DNA of 64,000 nucleotides. It comes from Epiperipatus broadwayi. Lineage: Eukaryota > Onychophora > Udeonychophora > Euonychophora > Peripatidae. The stretch is from contig JAQFVV010006255.1 in the NCBI GenBank assembly GCA_028023455.1, forward strand, positions 3,410,001 to 3,474,000, read 5' to 3'. A program made the position numbers and the translations under genes. Every line of letters begins with the position of its first letter. The stretch's first letter is position 1. A model generated the notes under the pieces. That model was not told the DNA's origin. It saw only the letters and a list, made by a program, of their open reading frames with translations, and did not search any database. Below are positions 24,225 through 37,640 of the stretch, piece by piece.

Positions 24225-24313
24225 AATTTGAAAAACAGCTGACTTACAAGCAGTTGTCCCAGGTTAGCGGGTTCGCTCCCGACCGATGCTATGACACATG
24301 AAAAAAAAAAAAA
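24225..24313 (+). mobile_element. tRNA-derived SINE, + strand, 3' part
   Basis: GCGGGTTCGCTCCCGACC (B box) is followed by GATGCTATGACACATG and an A run of 13. The 3' end is the same as in the - strand copy at 21254. The A box is not clear, so the 5' part is degraded or missing. Confidence 0.7.
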
Positions 24314-26074
24314 TTAACAAAAAATAATTATATCATTATGATAATAATAGAATAAAATATCAGAAGAAAAAAAAAGGATATAAAAAGTTTAGTGAGGAAA
24401 AAGATATTTTGGTAAGCTCTGTCAGTAATTTAATTATTATATCAAAGAGACTATTTTTAAAAAAATAAGGAAAGTAATAAGCAATCGACAAATTGAACTA
24501 AAAGCAAAATAAAAAAAAGGGGGGCAATTATCATGGAAAAGATAGTAAAAATAAAAAGTTAATCTGTAGTAAAATTTTAAAATGTTTTTTTTTTTGTTAA
24601 AAAAAGAAAAGAACTGGGAAAAAAAGTTGCTTTAAAAAAAATTAAGTGCAACATTTATAGAAAGAGTGAGTTACAAAAGATAAAAGGTATTAAATTGGAT
24701 TAATGGATTCATGATTACTAATATATTAAAGGGGAAGAAATGAATAACGGTATGCGTAAAAAAAGAGAAAAATAAATTAAGATAAATAAATTTAGCTGAG
24801 AGCAAATATAGAGAGACCGAAAAACTGTAAACAAAAGACAAATAAGATGTATTAATATACAATAGAAAAACAGTTGGATTGCATAAAAGTATATATATAA
24901 ATTAAAAAATATTGAAGTAAGAAGCAAAAAATATTAATAGAAAAGACAGTTTTATTAAGATATATTTTACAATGTAATCATAAGTTTTCGTTCTTGCATA
25001 TTAAAAAGGAAAGTAAACTGATAGATAAAAACAGGTTTTTCTGTAATTGGAGGGAAATATTTAAATATTATAGTTAAATAAAAAATGATGAAAAGGCTCA
25101 GGGAGTTAATAATACATCAGTTGAATTACTAAAAGGTATAGCTAAAAAGATTTGAAAAAAAAAAAAAGTATTTTCAAGTAATTTATCATTCAAATAAGTG
25201 GTCAACAAAAACAAAAATAAAGATAAATAAGTGGTCAACTTATTTTTTTTTAGCAATTATGATTTCAAAATGTATATAAGATTTAATTCTGTGAAGTATG
25301 ATGCATTTAAAATTATTTGATTAATTTGTTATGCAATTAAGATATTAGACATTTCAACAGATCTATTTTTATTTTATATCCATACAATTATTCGAATTAT
25401 ATAAAGTAAAAAACATGAATTGTTTTTTTTAAAAAAACTATTGGTACACACACATACATATATTTGAAAATTCTATATAATCAAATAATGACATTGAAAA
25501 AAAGACAAATGACTTCGAAGATTTATTTCAATTGAATTATCCTCTTTAGTTGATCAAACTCAAAATACTCTTTTCAATTGCTTTCATCGTTGACAGTATT
25601 TATCTACTATATACTTCTCCAACTTAATTTATTAGTGCTATACTTCTCGCCTAAACTTAATGATGATTATAGTTTTTAGATAAATATATCAACACTTATT
25701 AATAATCATTTATTAGACTACAGATTGTTGTATCACTGTTAATCCTGTTACTGATATTAAATTATATTAAAAATCAATATGTCACTTTTTATTAATTACA
25801 TATGCACAATCTTATTTATTTGATACGACCTCATCTTTACATGCTTGCAAAACGTTAAATATAGTTGAAAACAACTATTTAAAAAAACTCACATTTAATG
25901 AATAAAGATGCCCCCCCCCCCAAAAAAAAAGATCCAAATTGTAATTTGACAAAACCAAAATCTTCAGTTGATTATTTAAAAACTAATAATCAATGAAGGT
26001 AAGCATGAAATATAACACTTCAAAATTGAGTTACAAATATAAATAATTCCAGTACATAACGCTATATTGAAATA
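24314..26074. other. A+T-rich non-coding DNA
   Basis: Purine-rich to about 25180, then mixed. No gene or element recognised. A C10-A10 run lies at about 25911-25930. Confidence 0.5.
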
Positions 26075-26460
26075 AATATCCAAATATCAAATCACCTCTA
26101 CTTTTAAGAAATTCAGCTAAGCCTTCTGTAAATAAATATATGAGTCAGTATTTTTTTAGACTGGCTAACGGTGAAGGTGATTTGATATTTGGATGTATAA
26201 AATAAATTAAATAGCATCAAATAATATAAAATATAATTGGAGACAGGAATGTGATATTTTAGTGCTTTATGAACGAATGCAAAGTTGTGACACAGCAATG
26301 GAAAAATAAAAATGAATCATAAAAATGATTAATGGAGTTAGAATTTGTTCTGCATCTCTATAAAAACTTAGAAACGAATGAAAAGTGTTTCAGTTTTTAA
26401 TTCATTGCATCACAACTTCAGCTAAAGTTGTTGCACTAAAATATCATAGTGCTTTTAGGT
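26075..26460. repeat. Two neighbouring inverted repeats
   Basis: First hairpin: AATATCCAAATATCAAATCA (26074) pairs with the reverse complement at about 26174-26196. Second: the stretch from about 26240 (ATGTGATATTTTAGTGC to GTGACACAGCAATGG at 26300) pairs with 26400-26455 (CATTGCATCACAACTT to TAAAATATCATAGTGC). They may be relics of foldback elements; no target duplication was identified. Confidence 0.5.
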
Positions 26461-26777
26461 TAAGAATTTCTCTTCAATTATAAAAAATATATAATGACAG
26501 TACATAAATGATGTTGCCTATAATGAAAATCTTACAAAAATATTTTATTATCAACGATTACAGTGCTTTCAAAAAACAAAACAAAATAATTCAGATGCTC
26601 ATTAGATATGTTTATTTATCAGCAACATTGATTTTAATATCTTTTTTACATACAGTATTATAGAAGTAACAATCATATAATTCAAAGAGAGATAAACCAA
26701 TTCTTCGATAAGGATAAATAATATTGATAGCTTACAAGGAAATTGGTTTATTTCTGGTTGAATTTTAACCATTAAAC

Positions 26778-27314
26778 TATACATATTTGATAACTGAAAC
26801 ACACAGGCTTATTATATACCTGTGTCTATATATGTAATATATAGGGTATATGAGTACAGACTTTCACACGACCCACCACTCTCCACACGACTGCCTATCC
26901 TTGTATATGTATTAAATGGATTATGTCCTGTACATGAGGGGTCAGATTGACCTTAGGTCAACATGGGTGTGACAAGAATCTCGGCCTCATGGTGGCCTTT
27001 GAGCATTCCATCATCAGATTTTCAATTGGATGGAGGTCAAAGAGTTGGAATGTGGAGTAGATTGAAGCCTGTCCATTGAAGTATGAGGATTGGCTATCTT
27101 AATATATGTCTGAGCACTTATAGCATATATGTGTAGAAATGGTAATCTGGATCAACTGATGATTGCTGATTTAGCATGAAATATGTATATCGGTGATTAT
27201 TTATCTTTTCAACATATGTGTTCGAGTGTATCAGTGTTATGAGATAGGCTGGAGACTGGTGGGTCGTGTGAAAGTCTGTGCTCATATACCCTATATATTA
27301 TATACATATTTGAT
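26778..27314 (+). mobile_element. Foldback element E (GTGCTGGTTT family) with 14-bp TSD
   Basis: TATACATATTTGAT stands at 26778-26791 and 27301-27314. An unpaired tail of about 35 nt (26792-26826) precedes an inverted repeat whose outer arms include ATATATAGGGTATATGAG and ACTTTCACACGACCCACCA, paired with the right end near 27260-27300. The long middle (about 26940-27240) is unique and holds the hammerhead motif at 27151-27193. The element at 45642-46176 is a second copy of the same family at a different site. Confidence 0.85.
27151..27193 (+). ncRNA. Hammerhead motif, diverged copy
   Basis: TCAA, CTGATGA, stem II TGCT-GATTT-AGCA, GAA, ATATGTAT, A, TCGG. Both core boxes are intact. The first stem II pair has become T/T and stem I has a mismatch, so activity is doubtful. 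It is the diverged partner of the intact motif at 46035-46078. Confidence 0.7.
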
Positions 27315-28880
27315 TTAAATATATACGGTATATATAAATAAAAGGCAACTAATATTTGTCTCATTGCACTTGTAAAATAATTTAATAGAGTAAAAAACTT
27401 GAATTGGAAGTGAAAAAAGCTACTTATTATTTAAAGTTATAAAATAAATTTTAATAAGACCTTTTATCAAATAGAAAATAAAAATAAAAAGTCAATTTAT
27501 ACACTATTTTTAATTACCTATATCAAATAGGCATCTGACTGCCTATAGATACAATAAAGTACCCCATTAACATAACTCATGTTCAATAGGTTATTTGTTT
27601 GTTTTTTCTTTAGTTAAATGTTTTTATTTATTATAAAGTGGTGTAATATTATATTTCTACATAACTAAAAACCAAAAGATTAGTTTTATAAATCGTAAGA
27701 CTAAAATAAATAAATAATGAAAAATTTGTTTGTCGTATATACATATTGACGTGTTTGCACAATATCAAACTTTTTTTTTCCAGAATATTATATTTAATGG
27801 AACATATGTTTGCTTTTATAAATTTTTACATTTGAATTTTTTTTATAGATGGCTATATCCACTAGTTTTCAAAACAAATAAACTAGATAAATTCAAAGAA
27901 AATCTTTGGTAGCAATGCACATATTTAAAAAAACAAAGCATATATACTTTTTTAAAATTTATTATATATAATATAGAGTTTTTGATTTGAACTAGAATCC
28001 AACCATTATATCCTTCAAATCTCTAAAAAAGTTTATTATAAAAATGATCTATTTTATTGATTTTTGAAATTTTTGATTTATTGACTAAAGGTTAAAACTT
28101 TTCAAATAAAAGTGAATCTGATAGTAGGCTACATAGATCAGATAACTAAAGCAAAAAAAAAAAATGTTATAAGATTGAGACATTTTATGGAAAAGAATAA
28201 TACCATCAATATATATATATATGTAAAATAATAATAACATATTATATGTAGCAATTTTAAATTACAATAATGATAAATAATATATAAATTAAGCAGAAAT
28301 GAAAAAAGACATCATAGAAAGAGAAAAATTTAAAAGAAGTAATTTTTATAAACCAATTTAAAGATTGTATAATAATAGACAATCGCTAATATCACTGTAG
28401 ACAATTCTTGGAAAATCACTGATTATCTGTTTGTTGTTGTTGTTATTTACACGACTTCAAGTGATAATGGTTCAAACTTAATCGAAAGTACTTTTGCTTA
28501 GTTTATATACTATTATTGTTTATTATTTATCCTTGCCATAATTTAAAACTGTTACATAGACATATAGAGAGCATATAAAGTATGCAAGCAGGTTATATAG
28601 AGTGTAGCGATAAAGTAGGCAATCGGGTTAATGTTCAGAATGATTGATTGGAGGGGTAGGATATAAGCCTAATGCATTCATTATTTTGTTGCAAATTTAT
28701 TTCACAAATGTTTGGGTTTATTTAAAATTTATTTTATCTATGGGCATGCAAAATAAATTCATACATTGTTCATGAGAGTGTATCAGATACTTACTGTCTG
28801 TTTGGTGACAAGAAAAGAGAAATATTAACATATATATAGAATGGCAATTAGAGAAACATTAACTTATATATGTAAATTGT
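27315..28880. other. A+T-rich non-coding DNA
   Basis: No gene or repeat family recognised. Short TA runs occur near 28208. Confidence 0.5.
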
Positions 28881-28960
28881 TAAAAGGAGGTTGCCTTGAC
28901 AACAGTTTGAAATTGTTGATTGTTATTGGTATTGGGATTGTCCAAATGTTGACTGTTTTT
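28881..28960 (-). repeat. Dispersed repeat, copy 2
   Basis: GGTTGCCTTGACAACAG then GTTGATTGTTATTGGTATTG is the reverse complement of the core at 3227-3300. Confidence 0.6.
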
Positions 28961-30907
28961 TAATGATATATGTATATAATAGTATTGCAAATTAAAAGAG
29001 ATCTACTATTTGACAAATTGCAGAAGAGATCATAAATGAGTATTATTTGGGATTTTTTTAAAAAATATCTGAATTTGATATGTAAACATTGAAAAAGTGA
29101 GGTAAAAGATTAAAACAATTCAACATTAACTCTTAAAGATCCAAAGTCTGAGTGCTTACAAATAAAAAAGTTATGATTCTGTTGAATTGCATCATTCAAT
29201 TTTCTAAAACATGAAATGGGAATGCTTGGCTAAAGACACAGAGATAATAGTCATCAATGCCTTTCAGGTAAAAATAAATCATTAGTTAAGTGACTTATAT
29301 ATGCATAATATTTCCTCAGTAATAATAAAGATTGTATTGTATTATTATTTCATTTTTGTTTTATAGTCAGTGCATAAGTAATTGATTGGATAGATGAATG
29401 AACTGAAAAATTAACTAATGTATATTATTTCTTTTCAAAATAATACTTGATCAGAGCACCATATTGCAAATAAATTATACAGAGTTGCAGATGAAATACA
29501 AAAATTTATTTTCTCAAATTTCAGGTAATTCTTGGCACTCTTTTAACACAACCACCAATGGATTACTATCTAGTAACTTTATAATTGAATTAGGAGCACT
29601 CTGACTGCCAAATAAAGAATAACATTTTTTTTTCAATTAAGAACAATTTTTGAAATTTAAAAATAATATATAACATTTTATATATATATATATTAATTTG
29701 GCCTATGATAATCTATATGTTCATATTATATTATCTACTCAATTTTGTAGTGTACTTTAACAATTCTTTTTTTATATTATCATAATTAATAATTAAATTC
29801 ATTTTTTTATTAATACTTTTAGAGAAAGGCTTTAACCTTTATCATATACGCTTTGAATGTTGTAATAGTCAAATGATGTCTTTTTTTTTTGATTGTAGAG
29901 GGATCTTTCAAACCTCAAGACATGACTTTATAAAGATAAAAATGACACTCTTATCTTTAGCCTAAATTCCCACTTATATAGGCCAATCTGAAGCATCTTG
30001 ATTTGGGAGCATGAAGCTTTTAGTTTATTCACTTTGTAAATTTACTATTTCCTTTAAAAATTGATCTTTGCAAAATCTTGTGATTTACAACAAATTAATA
30101 TTACGATCTTTATATTGGAAATATATAAATTATGTAAAGTTGTGATTATGTTGCAATCTATTAAAAGTAAAAAAATGAGAAACTAAATTTCCAGAACTAG
30201 TTTCAAAGTAAAATCATTCTTTCTCAGATGAGTTTAGGCTTCAAACAAATTTTTATCTATACATTAAGTAGCATTCTACTTAAATTGTTAGTATAAAAAA
30301 ATAACAATGTACAATTATTTAAACTTCTGTTTAAAAAAAGTATGACCATTAAGCTTAATCATAGCATTTTTATCTCAGATTCAATGGAAACTAAACTAAA
30401 AATACACACAAACAAAAAAAAAAACATTGTCAGATTAAAACTTTTAACCTTAAAAAAATACACACATTTAATTAATACATAATAATATACGTATTTTTGT
30501 TAAGTACTGATATTAGTAAAGGCAAGTGTAAATGTTTGATTGTAATACTTAGAAATGAAAAAGTGTCTTCTGGTGATGATTTTAATAGTTATGCTTAAAC
30601 GTAAAATATTGAACCATTTTAAATAATTTATATTCTATAGCTCAATGCAATTGCATTATTGTGAAATCTCATTCAACGTATTTGTAATCAAATTTCTGTG
30701 CTAAATTAAAATAATTATAAAAAGGAATTATTCTAGTATCTAATAATCTAGCTACTAACACATTTCAAGATGGTCTCATCTCAGAATGATAATTAGCTAC
30801 CTAAAACAAAAAAATCTTGAAAGCATAAAAGCTTATAGCAGAAATGCATTCATATCTTTGGTTTATGTTTATTTGCAAGTACATTATAAGAAGATTGTGA
30901 TTTCTTT

Positions 30908-30942
<35 letters not shown>

Positions 30943-30944
30943 AC
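28961..30944. other. A+T-rich non-coding DNA
   Basis: Nothing recognised beyond a compound CA/TA microsatellite at 30911-30943. Confidence 0.5.
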
Positions 30945-31030
30945 ATTAAAATCAGTTAACATTTAGATAATCCCAATATCAATAACAATCAACAATTCCA
31001 ACCTGTTGTCAAAGCCACTTCCATTTATGG
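30945..31030 (+). repeat. Dispersed repeat, copy 3
   Basis: CAATATCAATAACAATCAAC then CTGTTGTCAAAGCCACTTCC repeats the core at 3227-3300, with a few substitutions. Confidence 0.6.
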
Positions 31031-31623
31031 TCCAATATATTTATATAGAAACTAAAGATTACAACTTGAACCTCCTTAAACAGATATATATATATATATA
31101 TATGGATTTATATATTTTTTTGACTTTTGTTAGTGAATTTCTCATCTCAACATCACCATAGTCCAAACATTCATCAGTGCAAAAAATAAGATACATTTTT
31201 CTTTCTATGCATGCATTTTTCCAATAGCCTTCACCTTTTCCTGTGTATTTTTATATTTTCTCTTGAATGTATGTATGTTAAATTCTCTGATGAAAACAGA
31301 GTGTTTGCACAATAAAGTATTGTAAAAAACAATAACCCTTGATGATTATCAGTTATAATTTGATAGTTTATGTGAGTGCTTATTACTATAATATCAATAT
31401 TTTTGCAAAACAAACACAGTGATCTCTTAATAAGGAAACCAAATTGCCAGAAGTGATTTTGAATAATAATATACAATTATAATTTTTATTAAGCAAAATA
31501 CTTTTTTTTAAAAAAGTGTATTTCTAATATTTAAATATAATTCAATAAAGTGACTCTTATATTAATTTCAATGTTCATTTATGCTTATAACAAATTCTTG
31601 AGATAATTTATAATATTTTTATT

Positions 31624-31870
31624 ATTATTTAGATTTAAACCACTAAACATCACATGATCACTATTTCTTATACTAGCACATAATTGTTATTAAACAAGGC
31701 AAAACTCTCCATACAGTAGTGTCACCCTGAAATTAGTCTGGAAATATTGGATGAGTAGGCACTAGATAGGGATTTTATGCACAAGCCTTCTGGCATCCAT
31801 TGATTACTCTGATTGGCACAGAGTGGCACTACTGTATGGAGAGTTTTGCCTTGTTTAATTATTTAGATTT
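31624..31870 (+). mobile_element. Foldback element F (ACTAGT family) with proven empty site
   Basis: ATTATTTAGATTT occurs at 31624-31636 and 31858-31870. The other copy of the surrounding duplication (39552-39564) has this 13-mer once and no insert. A tail of about 54 nt with CACATGATCACTATTTCTTA leads into a palindrome (31691-31857) with arms TAAACAAGGCAAAACTCTCC. The copy is internally deleted: of the hammerhead only GAAATTAGTC (31729-31738) remains. Confidence 0.92.
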
Positions 31871-32893
31871 CTCATTAATAAATGGATGATAAGGAAAATG
31901 GCTATAAAAATTTCTTAATAATAAAACAAATATTCATAGATAAAACAAGTCACAAATATAACCTATCCTTTAAATCCCCAAAGCCAAAGACTTTCACAAA
32001 CATTACTTTCTTTGAAAAATATATCAGAATATTAAAATTATAAATGGATTTATGAAAAATAAATAAATTTGATTAGATAAAAATTCTCTAGGAGGTCAAA
32101 ATAAACTTTCTGTTAATTTAAATTCTCAAAACTTCCCACATATTCACATAATGATAGAGTCCTTTTCATGAATAGTGTTCCTTTTATAAATATTTAACAT
32201 TATTTAAAAGTAAAAGCTTATCAATCTAGTGATGAAGGAGTGATAAGAGAGATGTATATTGTCTATTTATGCCTAAGATACAATTGGAAATTTTGAGGTT
32301 AATTATTTATCATATTTATGTCCTACTCAGGGAAGTTTAAATACAATCTCTACACATCAATAATATATAATTCACATCTAAATAAACCAAGAATTCTATA
32401 AAAAAATAAAGCTGGCATTCCTTAATAACTTGATAAAAACAACTTAAACTAGCAGAATAAAGCAATGGTAAAATATTGCAAATGCTATACAAAATAGGTT
32501 ACCAACAATAATCTAGATTCATACTGAGATAACTGAGAAAAGGCAAATTAAACATATGATTGCATAGCTTATAAATAAGTGCACCTACCTTTGAAGGCAA
32601 TAATTAAATGATTTAGGACTTTGTCACTAGTCAAGAAATGATAAGAATGCATATCAGGGACAAAAATCTAAGATTGTCTTAATAAAGCATCATATGCTTT
32701 GGATATGTGAGATCAATAAACTTTATATAAAATATCTCTAACTAGTGAGAGCATTTGCTACAATCTCTAACAATACTGGTGAAATAAGCATTTCTAAATA
32801 AAAAGAGAGAGGCTACAGCAACAATTGCTAAGCAAAAATACTATAACTAACATGTGAAAGATGATAAATAATAATTAATGCTAAACATAGTTT

Positions 32894-33001
32894 AGTTAAA
32901 ATTAGACAATAAACAAGCAATAAAATAAAATAATAGAAACATATACCAGTTAAAATTAGACAATAAACAAGCAATAAAATAAAATAATAGAAACATATAC
33001 C
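32894..33001. repeat. Tandem duplication, 54 bp x 2
   Basis: The unit starting AGTTAAAATTAGACAATAAA and ending AACATATACC is present twice without a mismatch (32894-32947 and 32948-33001). The paralogous position near 40594-40650 has it once, so this duplication is recent. Confidence 0.95.
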
Positions 33002-33461
33002 TACTTACACTACATTCAGCATAATAATATACCTTTTGTTAATCAATAATTAATATAAGAAAGTGAACACATGCTATTTTAAAATATACAAATATCATAC
33101 ACTGATATTTTGAAAACTTTAATCCAAAATTAATTCTAAAAATGGCATATAAAACAAGTAAAATAATATGCATCTGAAATAAAAATGTATGAAAAATCAT
33201 AAACATAAATAAAACATTAACCATTTTACTATTTATAATAAAGAAAATAAAGTCCTTTTGTTTTCTCTGTTCTTCCACCATTAAATCATTAACTGAAACA
33301 AGAACAGCCTACTAGGCAATAAAGTTCTGTGGATAGCAAAGATATCCAACACACAAATATAATGTAATTAAAATATAAAAGCACTTCATGATTATTTTTA
33401 AATAATATTCAAAGTAAATTATGCTAGCAAAATATAAGATATAGCCATTTATTGAATAAGG

Positions 33462-36059
33462 GTCTGTGGATTTAAATAGTGATAAATATGTATTAAGTTA
33501 CAATAAAATGTTTTTTCATACTTAAAATTAGGTATCTAACACTTAATCCTTTAAAAGAATTTTATTAATTAACAGTAATAAAAAGGTATTCAGCTGGAGA
33601 AATACTTTTTTTTAAATATCACATTTTAAAGCTACAGCAGTGGTTTTCATTGCAACACTAAGAGAGATAAAAGAGTACACAGGTTTTTATAATTTAATGC
33701 AGGAAAGTTCATTTAAATTCAATTCAAATATAATATCATTTTAAAAATTATTTTATATTTCCAAAAGTAATTTATTCTAATACTTCACAATAATTGTAAA
33801 ACATTTGCTTATAATATGTCAATTGTTTAACTTCCCCAGATCCAAGAAATTGATTTCTTTCCTCTGGGTGTAAGCAGATGTAATAAATGAAACTTCTTTT
33901 ATGCTGTTATAAAATAGTAAGTAATGTTTCATTAAAATAATAGCATAAATAATTGTCCATTTGAGCAATACATTATTATTAAGTTAAATATTTTCCTTCT
34001 TTCTTGCAGACATGAAAATAATTTTATATATGATTTGAAATATACTCATCATAATAAAATAAGTCTTCATTATATAAAATTCAGTTTTTTATATGAGATA
34101 AATTAATTCCAAATAATATTTTATATAAAGTGAGTATTTTTAGGAAAAATATAAAATTATGCAATACTTTTAAAAGCATTATTATTGCTGATAATTCCAA
34201 ATATATTACAGCAACACAAATAGAAAACAGACTTTAAAATATGTCCTGAAATTGATAGCAATCTGTACATAGTCATGGTGACAATAATAATGTCTCTTAA
34301 TGTTTCCATGTTACAAATTTAAACAATGTAATAATTAACTTTTTTATTATTAATAAAGCTGGCTGCAATGAAGATTCCATGTCCTTGAAGTTCTATTTAG
34401 ATTTGTGCCTAGATAATTTAACTTTCAGTTATACATTACTTTAAAAATAAAAATAAAATAAAAGTTTAAATAAAATTACATTTGTTAATTAAAACTGAAA
34501 TTTTAAAAACATGAATGCAATAAACAAAATTGATTACAAGAGTAAATAGAGTGTAATTAAAAAAAGTGTTTAGAGTGTCTGTTCAGGTGGCAATTTCACC
34601 TATTTATAGCTTAGGTCATGTAATCACTTTATAATACTTATCATTGTCATTTTAATCTATGCCCCTTTTTCTTCAATGGTTTGAATCCACATTCTATTGA
34701 AACTAAGGAAGGTTGCTAGTGACAATTTAATTAATATTCAGCTTTTAAAAATAAACTAATCTCTATCTAAACAACAAAATTAAATATATTTCTTGTTATA
34801 ATAATTATTTATAAATTTAAACATTAGAATAAAATAAAATATTACATAACTGAAATATACTTTGTTTAAATAAAATAAATATTACCCATCATATTTAATA
34901 TATTTATTTACCATTAATTTTAACCTACAAAAGTTGCTCAGAATATAGTTTTATATTGCCCTTTTAAAATTAAACATTTGATAATACTTAAAATAAATTA
35001 ATGTTAAAATTAAATATTACATTTATCCATTCATTCAAGCATTCATTTATCTACTATTTTAAATCATATCTTTGATTACTATCATTAATTGTATTTTTTA
35101 TATGAATAAACAATTTAAAATATTTAATTATAATATTCTGCACTAAAATTAAAATGAAATTAATATATTATAAATTTAATTTAATTATTTGCAAATCTAA
35201 ATATATGTAACGTCAGAATTTCAAGCTTAAAATTAGTATTAGCTTTCTAAAACATTTTTATGTTTAAACTATGATTAAATTAACACTATTAACTAATAAA
35301 ATACATTACTTACTACTTTAAGCTATTACATACTTAAGATTTAAATATTTTAACATGATAAGTACCTATTTATAATGCTAAAAATATTATAACTCAAGTT
35401 GTTAAAATTATTTTACAGCCATAAATTTACAAATATATTTGTACATTGACTTTTTATATGCAGAATTATAGCATTATAAGGCAACAACAAAATCTACTTA
35501 TTACAAAATTAATTTATTAAAAAAAATTTTTTTAGACACTGGAATAAAATGTGACCTGGCATTTAGCTTAAAGCAAAGCCAAAAGTCATAATTAATTTGA
35601 GCTTATAGGGATTTTTTTTTTAAACATTATCAACTTTAATTATTACAGTATAAGAAACCTTTTAAAATAGCACTTTTGAAAAACCTTAACATTATCACCA
35701 TTTTACTAAGTAACATTAATCTCAATTCTCATTTCAATGCTCCAAAGCTATGGCATTGAGATTTTTGGTCCACTTTTACCAATTCCTTTGTGTATAGTTT
35801 GCAGGTTGATATGTATCATTATCTTTAAGTTTGATCCTAGGTTAGCTCTTATGTGAACCATTTCTAGTGTAAGGAGTTGTCCTATTATTATATAATCTAC
35901 TTTGAATCAGTTTTCTACTATGCTGGTATTGCATAATAGTCCCATTTAAACTACTTAAAAAATAATGGACCTACCTGACTGTAATGGTATTTCCTGATTG
36001 TTTTTGATTTACTGTCTATGCTTCTTTTAGTAGTATTGAGCACCTCTAAAATTTCTGCC
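33462..36059. other. Non-coding DNA left of the gag relic
   Basis: If the gag-like relic belonged to an LTR element on the - strand, a pol gene would be expected here. I see no protease, polymerase or integrase motif, so pol is deleted or unrecognisable. Confidence 0.45.
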
Positions 36060-37640
36060 ATATCTTTAATTCTATATTGATCTGCTGTGATCAAAATCTA
36101 TATACTCCACATGATTGTGAAGATTATGGTGGAGAATTCTAACTATTTGGTGCTCAGACAGAGAAAAAGCTGGTAAGATCTTTAACTTGATCACCATCCC
36201 CCTAAAGAAATGTGTACAGCCACCTTTTTGCATGCTATACTTCTCCTGAGAGACTTGATACCATATAATGTCTTGATGGTTCTCTCCCCAGAAACTGGAA
36301 AAAATTAAAATTTTATAATCCCCATATACTTGGGGCTTCACAAACAGGGATTTCCACAAGTCTTTAGCTGTGGCATAGAAATGGTTGCTTACAATAATGA
36401 ACTTCTCTGTTTCAGAGAGATGACATAAATCAAATATTTTTTTGAGATTTTATAATTACTCGGATGAGTTTTCCAAGTACTCACCATGTAAAATTCTAAT
36501 TTTAAGAAATTTAAGCACCTTTGAATTATTATTATAATTTTAAGCACAATGGATACCTTGTATTTTAAAAATTTCATTTTCAGATGAAACTTCATACTGA
36601 GAAATATTAACTTTAGGTGATATAACACCATTCTTCAAAGAAAACTTCTTTTTAGTAATAGTTTCTACCTCAGGCTCATCTGAGGGCCCATGATTATTTC
36701 TGACTATATTGAAATTTTGTTTTGTATATCTTTAAACTTCTTAATTTTTTCATTGATATTTTCAAAATTAGAACTTAACTTCATACTATCAAAGAAAACC
36801 TCAATATACTCTTTCTGTTCCTCCTTAAAGATCTTCATCTGTTGGATTAAGTCATTTTTTGATCTATCTCATGATCAGGCAAAACATCAATTCTATTATG
36901 CATTTCTACCAAATCCTTCTGCACCTGCATCATATCTTTATCCAAATATGTTGTAAAAAATTTTAACTCTCTTATTTCAAGTTTAGATTCCTGCAAACTA
37001 ACACTAATTTGAGAATGAATATTATGTTCAACTTTTAACAATTTTGCTTATGTACTTTCTTGACATTTCTCAACATCTTTATTTAAATTAGCTTGCTTCT
37101 CATCTGTTTGATGAAAATGATATTCTAATTCAAGTTTAAATTGTTCAACAACTTGATTGATTAGACCTCTATGGTTTTTATTTTATTACTCATATCTAAT
37201 ATGTTCAGCTAATTTTTTTATTGATTTTCTCAATTTTTGATTCCAAACTATTAAACTTAATGTTGAAATCACTTTGATATTGAATTAAACAATCTATGAT
37301 ACTATTTAGTTTTTAATCTGAATCTTGTTTTGCTAGTCTACAATTTAGTTCTATCACTTTGAATAACAAACGTGGTTTTCTATTTGTCTTTTGTCAATCT
37401 ACACTCTAATTCTTCTTTAATACTAACTTGAAGCTGTTCTTGAGCCTCTATTATTTTATCTTTTAATATTTTGTGAGATTAATCTAATTTACTATCCAAA
37501 TCTTCTAACATATCATTTAACTTACAAATATTATTGTCAAGTTTGTCTTCTAGAGATTCTTTAATGTCTTTTTGTGACAGTTCAAAAGATTTTTTCATCT
37601 CTTTCGGCCATTTTATGAGTGTTTGAAGCTTATTTCCTTA
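36060..37640 (-). pseudogene. gag-like retroelement relic with coiled coil
   Basis: Read right to left. The N-terminal part (about 37630-36850) encodes charged heptad-like sequence: FELSQKDIKESLEDKLDNN, LNDMLEDLDSKLD, IIEAQEQLQVSIKEELECR, then EIRELKFFTTYLDKDMMQVQ and EMHNRIDVLPDHEIDQK. The C-terminal part (about 36560-36072) reads WKSLFVKPQVYGDYKILI, QEKYSMQKGGCTHFFRGMVI and LPAFSLSEHQIVRILHHNL. This resembles the capsid region of LTR-retrotransposon Gag, where an F-x-R-x-(10)-LSE-x-(4)-L pattern is common. Several frameshifts and stops break it. No zinc knuckle or LTR was identified with certainty. It could also be ORF1 of a LINE. Confidence 0.5.

Larger units (their letters stand above)
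31427..33461. repeat. Long direct repeat, left copy
   Basis: Collinear with 39363-41079. For example ACCAAATTGCCAGAAGTGAT here matches ACCAAATTGGCTGAAGTGAT there, and TATGAAAAATAAATAAATTT followed by AAAATTCTCTAGGAGGTCAA matches almost exactly. Both lose similarity at TTGAATAAG (33461 and 41079). This copy is longer because it contains a foldback insertion (31624-31870) and a 54-bp tandem duplication. There is no coding sequence. The repeats flank a gag-like relic, so they could be old long LTRs or a segmental duplication. Confidence 0.8.

Noticed and set aside
31165-31190. A CTGATGA box on the - strand near 31174
   Set aside because: No GAAA box or stem II follows in the required order, so it is not a hammerhead.
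32894-33001. CRISPR-like repetition
   Set aside because: It is a simple two-unit tandem duplication without spacers, in eukaryotic DNA.
36690-36956. An 88-codon open frame on the + strand
   Set aside because: It is antisense to the gag-like relic, whose reverse strand has charged coiled-coil coding.
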